This document shows positions 59,629 to 64,000 of a stretch of DNA of 64,000 nt, in pieces; positions within the stretch are counted from its first letter, which is position 1; every line of letters starts with the position of its first letter. The position numbers were made by a program, and so were the translations under genes. The notes beneath the pieces were generated by a model. The model had not been told where the DNA came from and ran no database searches. It saw nothing but the letters and a program-made list of their open reading frames with translations. The DNA is from Amorphochlora amoebiformis (Eukaryota > Cercozoa > Chlorarachniophyceae), in assembly GCA_054601695.1 (NCBI GenBank), contig BAAHQB010000272.1:1-64000 (forward strand), in the 5' to 3' direction.

Positions 59629-60044
59629 ATATATAATATATATATGTGTGTACATATATATATACATATATATATATATGTATATAATATGTATATATAT
59701 ATATATATGTATATGTATGTATGTATGTATATATATATTTATATATTATATATATATGTATATATATATACATATACATACACATATTCACATAAATACA
59801 TTTTCAAACATACTTCCGCACTCCCTCCCACACATGTAAACACCTCGGGATGTACAAGTCATTGATCTGAAGTTACGCTTACTTAAGCCTCTTACCTATT
59901 CCTTAAGCCTCTTACCTATTCAACTTACAAAATCGAATCTTTCTCACTCCCTCCGATATGTTCTCTATCTCCCTCTCCCTTTCCCTCTCCCTCTCTCTCT
60001 CTCTCTTTCTCTCAATAAATCCCCTCGAATATGTGTTCTTTCCC

Positions 60045-60077
<33 letters not shown>

Positions 60078-60106
60078 CAAACGCCCGTATATGTCTCCTT
60101 TCTCTT

Positions 60107-60154
<48 letters not shown>

Positions 60155-60408
60155 ATCCATCTCTCACGCCTCGTATATGTCTCCTCTCCCTCTCCCCTCA
60201 CTCTTTCTCACGTCTCGTATATGTCTCCTCTATCTCTCTCCTCTATCTCCCTCTCTTTTCTCTATCTTCCTCTCTCTCTTTCTCTCTCGTTCTCTCTCTT
60301 TCTCTTTCTATCCATTACGGCTATACGTGGTCTGTATTCTTTCTATCTGTTATATACTCTCTTTCAAGATCCCATTCAATGCTTCTTTCTTGTTTTGTCT
60401 CTCTCTCT

Positions 60409-60475
<67 letters not shown>

Positions 60476-60797
60476 CATATATGTATATATATATATATAT
60501 GTGTGCACATAAATATATTTATATATAAATATAATGTATATATATATGTATGCAAATAAAATATATATATATATATATTGCACATAAATATATATATATA
60601 TATATATATAATATATATATTATATAATACCGTATTTTGGGTCCCCAATCGGCCGCTAATTAACATGCCTATGGCCCTTAGGCTAAGAAGTATATATACA
60701 TATATCATACATTGAATTATATAGATATATCTACTTATATATACATATATTATATTTAAATGAGTAGGCTAAGGGATATAGATGTGTGTATACATAC

Positions 60798-60845
<48 letters not shown>

Positions 60846-60941
60846 TATATATCCTACATATATATATAGGTATATTATATATGTATATATATATATATAT
60901 ATATGTAATATATATGTATAATATAAAACATATATATATAT

Positions 60942-60989
<48 letters not shown>

Positions 60990-61260
60990 ATATGTATATA
61001 TATATATAGCTTGGCCATTTCTATGTATATATCTCGCTCTCCCTTTTTGAAACTTTGTTCGGTTTCTATGCATATAATATATATGTGTATATGTATATAT
61101 GTATATATATATATGTATATATATATAATATATGTATATATACCTAGACGTGAGCGGAAAAACTCCGAAGTCCTGATCTGGGCGCATAATACTTTCGATT
61201 AACAAAAAAATGATTAGTTTTTCGCAAAAGCATTACATACATGTATCTAGGTACACACAT

Positions 61261-61328
<68 letters not shown>

Positions 61329-61381
61329 CATAGTTTGATATATATGTTTGTACAAAAATCCGACACATATACACGCATATG

Positions 61382-61443
<62 letters not shown>

Positions 61444-61593
61444 TATATATACCTATCTGAGTCTCGTATCCGCCAAGAGCCTTCTAACGGGTTATCATTG
61501 TCATTTTCCGCTAGAGAGACACCTTTCACGATCTTGTGAGTTTCATCTGTACGATACGTAAATCTAATGTATGGACATGTACATATGCACATC

Positions 61594-61685
<92 letters not shown>

Positions 61686-61806
61686 GTGGGGATGTATATT
61701 ATATATATATATATATACATACATATATATATATATATAGTTCTAAAAACACATGCACATTGATACGTATGTAATTCCACATCTACACACATGTGTGTGT
61801 GTGCAT

Positions 61807-61864
<58 letters not shown>

Positions 61865-62338
61865 CATTTGCCTCTACATGTGTGCATACAGTAAGAGAAA
61901 TAGACCGAAAGATCCGTTGTGTAGCATACAGCCACCCCCCTTACCGCGCGAGCTTAGAAACAGTTTCGACTTTACCCCTAGACACATACAGATGAATTAT
62001 ATTTAACACGTCTTGAATGTATGTGAAATGCATGTATAAGAAATTTCCCAATATACATTAACATTGTATGTGTAATGCCTTCCAATAAAGGCCTTTTGAT
62101 ACCCTTTACAACGTTGATATATACACAAGAAGGTTAAAACTTAGATATTGAACGTAGATATTGGATTTAATATTTATGATACCTTGAAATATAGGCCTTT
62201 GATATTCTTGGCCAACGTATGAGTACAGGCCGCGGAGGGAGTCTCCAGCTCTGCCACCTATATATGTATGTATATATATATATATATATATATACATATA
62301 TGGAAATATATAAATGTTTATATATATATATATATATG

Positions 62339-62377
<39 letters not shown>

Positions 62378-62392
62378 TATGTATATACATGC

Positions 62393-62423
<31 letters not shown>

Positions 62424-62523
62424 TATTGACAAACTCATTCATGCATATTATATCCAAATTTTTATCATTCTTATATCTATACATATACAAATATATATGT
62501 ATATATATATATATATATACATG

Positions 62524-62554
<31 letters not shown>

Positions 62555-62602
62555 ACATATATATATTATATGCACATATATATATGCATACATATATAAA
62601 TA

Positions 62603-62633
<31 letters not shown>

Positions 62634-62824
62634 TTATGTATAAAATTCGCAAATGTACAACATATGTATATCGAAGTCATACAAATACACATACATATAT
62701 TTTTAATATTTATTAATATACAATATAATATGGATATTATACATATATATATATATATATGGTGTGTCCATGGATATACTTGAATTCCATTAATGTTATA
62801 TGTGTATGTATAGAGGTATAGAAA

Positions 62825-62867
<43 letters not shown>

Positions 62868-62991
62868 GACACGTAAGAGATTTTCCATTATCTACCTGTA
62901 ATGAAGAGATCACATTTATAGTTAAAGGGATTGGCCTTCCCGACCCGCGAATTTGTTCGCTGTTATATTATGTATGTGTGCACATATATAC

Positions 62992-63038
<47 letters not shown>

Positions 63039-63090
63039 TGTATGTTTATACAAACATATTTACTTCATATAGATATTTATATATATTTGT

Positions 63091-63160
<70 letters not shown>

Positions 63161-63240
63161 TACATATATATATATATATACAGATATATTTGTTTATAAT
63201 TTTACATATATTATACACATACACACACACACACAATATA

Positions 63241-63281
<41 letters not shown>

Positions 63282-63899
63282 GTATACGCATTCATGCCGT
63301 AATATCTTCCCCAAGTGTAGAAACAGAGAGATCGACCGAAAAAACCAGTCGTGAGATAGACACAGATATACCCAAAAAAGTTAGGAAAAACATAGCGATA
63401 AGGGAGAAAAAATACAGAATGTTATAACCTCAATAACGTTGTCCGAGCTCTCATCCACAGGTTGGCAAACAGGGACCTAACCGGTTAGGGTTAGGGTTAG
63501 GTCAGGCTTAGGGTCAGGTTTAGGGTTAGCTAGGATTAGGTTTAGCGCGTTCTAAGGTTTGTTAGGGTCGGGTTTAGGTTTAGGGACGCTTAACCTGACC
63601 CTAAACCTAACCCAAATCTAACCCTACTAAGCAGGTGGCTAGGGAGTAGCTATGGTTAGGCCAAAGGTTAGCTAGGGTTAGGATTAGGGTTAGGGTTAGC
63701 TTGTCGGGTATAGGGATAGGTTCAGGTTTAGGTTTAGGGCTACGTCGTCGAGTTTTGGTTCGTGGAGGCGGAGTTTAGGCCTTGGGTTAGCTAGGGTGAG
63801 CGTTAGGGTTAGGGTTAGGGTTAGGGTTAGGGTTAGGGTTACGTCAATTAGATCAGGAGAAAAAGCGTTGCTGGCTGCAATTCCTAGAAGGGTCTGCAT
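57719..63899 (-). CDS. Multi-exon gene of unknown function at the right edge
   Basis: Minus exons: 63899-63843 ([19 protein letters not shown]), 63476-63429, 62959-62896, 62257-62183, 62103-62079 (GC donor, tentative), 61977-61945, 61563-61453, 61191-61144, 61065-61054 (tentative), 60682-60631, a short exon ending at 59916, 59186-59019, 58170-58144, 57788-57719. Phases agree throughout if the tentative ones are used. Readable segments: [110 protein letters not shown]. GGxxGxxxxGLYxxxGxxxxRPIF then GSWRIRD resembles a small repeat common in protist proteins (GxxNGxY...RPVY...WxI). Start ATG 63897-63899 is plausible but not proven. The downstream exon at 56614 may belong to it. Confidence 0.55.
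59019..59186 (-). CDS. Exon [18 protein letters not shown], largest of the right-edge gene
   Basis: 168 nt, acceptor ATGCAG, donor GAAAT|GTGAGT. 55 codons rich in Thr, Val and Gln, ending [12 protein letters not shown]. Split codon AT|A joins the exon at 58170. Confidence 0.7.
59882..59921 (-). repeat. Perfect 20-bp tandem duplication containing a 5' splice site
   Basis: CTTAAGCCTCTTACCTATTC occurs twice in a row. In transcript sense each copy reads GAATAG|GTAAGAGGCTTAAG, a strong donor. The upstream one ends the exon that joins 59186 in phase. Confidence 0.85.
59940..60420. repeat. CT-rich tract with short tandem repeats
   Basis: Pyrimidine-rich on plus with interspersed CGTATATGTCTCCT units. 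Translates on minus to Arg-Glu runs that are not taken as protein. Confidence 0.88.
61453..61563 (-). CDS. Exon [20 protein letters not shown]
   Basis: 111 nt, acceptor CATTAG, donor AG|GTATAT; continues [16 protein letters not shown]. Chains in phase with 61977-61945 upstream and 61191-61144 downstream. Confidence 0.7.
62079..62103 (-). pseudogene. Duplicate of an exon 3' end, possibly itself an exon with a GC donor
   Basis: In transcript sense GGTATCAAAAGGCCTTTATT is a diverged copy of AATATCAAAGGCCTATATTT in exon 62257-62183. If used (donor GGAAG|GCATTA) it supplies exactly the phase change needed before the exon at 61977. Confidence 0.4.
62183..62257 (-). CDS. Exon [20 protein letters not shown]
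   Basis: Acceptor TATATAG, donor CAAG|GTATCA. A second frame ([20 protein letters not shown]) is also open, but the Gly/Tyr reading follows from the phase of the upstream exons. Confidence 0.6.
62896..63476 (-). CDS. Exons [16 protein letters not shown] and [20 protein letters not shown]
   Basis: 63476-63429 (acceptor GGTTAG after CCTAACC, donor GAG|GTTATA) and 62959-62896 (acceptor AACAG, donor ACAG|GTAGAT). Each also has a second open frame; the choice follows the Met-started first exon. Confidence 0.55.
63477..63842 (+). repeat. Degenerate TTAGGG array in the first intron of the right-edge gene
   Basis: TTAGGG, TTAGGT and AGCTAGGG variants, with a short inverted CCTAACC stretch at 63590-63625 and a perfect run at 63801-63840 that touches the donor of exon 63899-63843. 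Confidence 0.9.
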
Positions 63900-63949
63900 A
63901 TGTGTCTATAAGTATGTATACATGTGGATAAAGATTCGAGCATATGTGC

Positions 63950-63951
63950 AT

Positions 63952-63985
<34 letters not shown>

Positions 63986-64000
63986 ATACATATACATATA
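63950..64000. repeat. (TA)n at the right edge
   Basis: Pure TA followed by mixed TA/CA; nothing else visible. Confidence 0.9.

Noticed and set aside
59912-60201. Arg-Glu-rich minus frames resembling an RE-repeat splicing factor
   Set aside because: They translate the GA strand of a CT microsatellite. Only the last few codons next to the donor at 59915 are kept as exon.

Overview
This window is nuclear DNA of a eukaryote with an extreme load of simple repeats. Genes are cut into many very short exons (about 10 to 170 nt) joined by GT-AG introns. The introns are filled with long (TA)n tracts, CT/GA-rich tracts and degenerate telomere-like TTAGGG/CCCTAA arrays. The code is standard: terminal exons end in TAA or TAG. 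Nothing is bacterial. The lineage cannot be fixed from sequence alone; an intron-rich protist is the best guess. Most open frames longer than 60 codons are Ile-Tyr, Val-Cys, Thr-His, Ser-Leu or Arg-Glu translations of microsatellites and are not genes. I built the models by hand from acceptor/donor pairs, requiring phase continuity from exon to exon.

Layout. 1-7.6 kb, plus: a KDZ-type (Kyakuja-Dileera-Zisupton) transposase gene in about 15 exons with a solo LTR in one intron. 8.06-13.55 kb, minus: a multi-exon gene with a Gln-rich N-terminal region, function unknown. 14.15-17.26 kb, plus: a six-exon Lys/Glu-rich coiled-coil gene, all introns phase 0. 17.29-22.50 kb: a Ty1/copia retrotransposon with 177-bp LTRs differing at two sites but with damaged coding sequence. 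23.4-39.9 kb, minus: a cytochrome P450 gene in more than 20 exons, with helix I, helix K, the PERF-type region and the haem Cys loop all recognisable. 41.8-46.2 kb, minus: exons of an unknown, possibly ankyrin-like gene. 48.4-56.6 kb, minus: a 14-exon unknown gene whose phases all agree. 57.7-63.9 kb, minus: a gene of about 14 exons, unknown, running toward the right edge.

The most interesting signal is in the introns. Many 3' splice sites lie directly behind (CCCTAA)-type sequence read in transcript orientation, which supplies repeated CTAAC branch-point-like motifs. Four such introns carry the same roughly 50-bp element with a small hairpin that shows compensatory changes. Several introns have TTAGGG at the 5' side and CCCTAA at the 3' side, so their ends could pair. 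At six places the 3' end of an exon together with its 5' splice site is duplicated in or beside the following intron. Together this looks like an active mode of intron growth by repeat expansion and splice-site duplication, possibly with an introner-like element.
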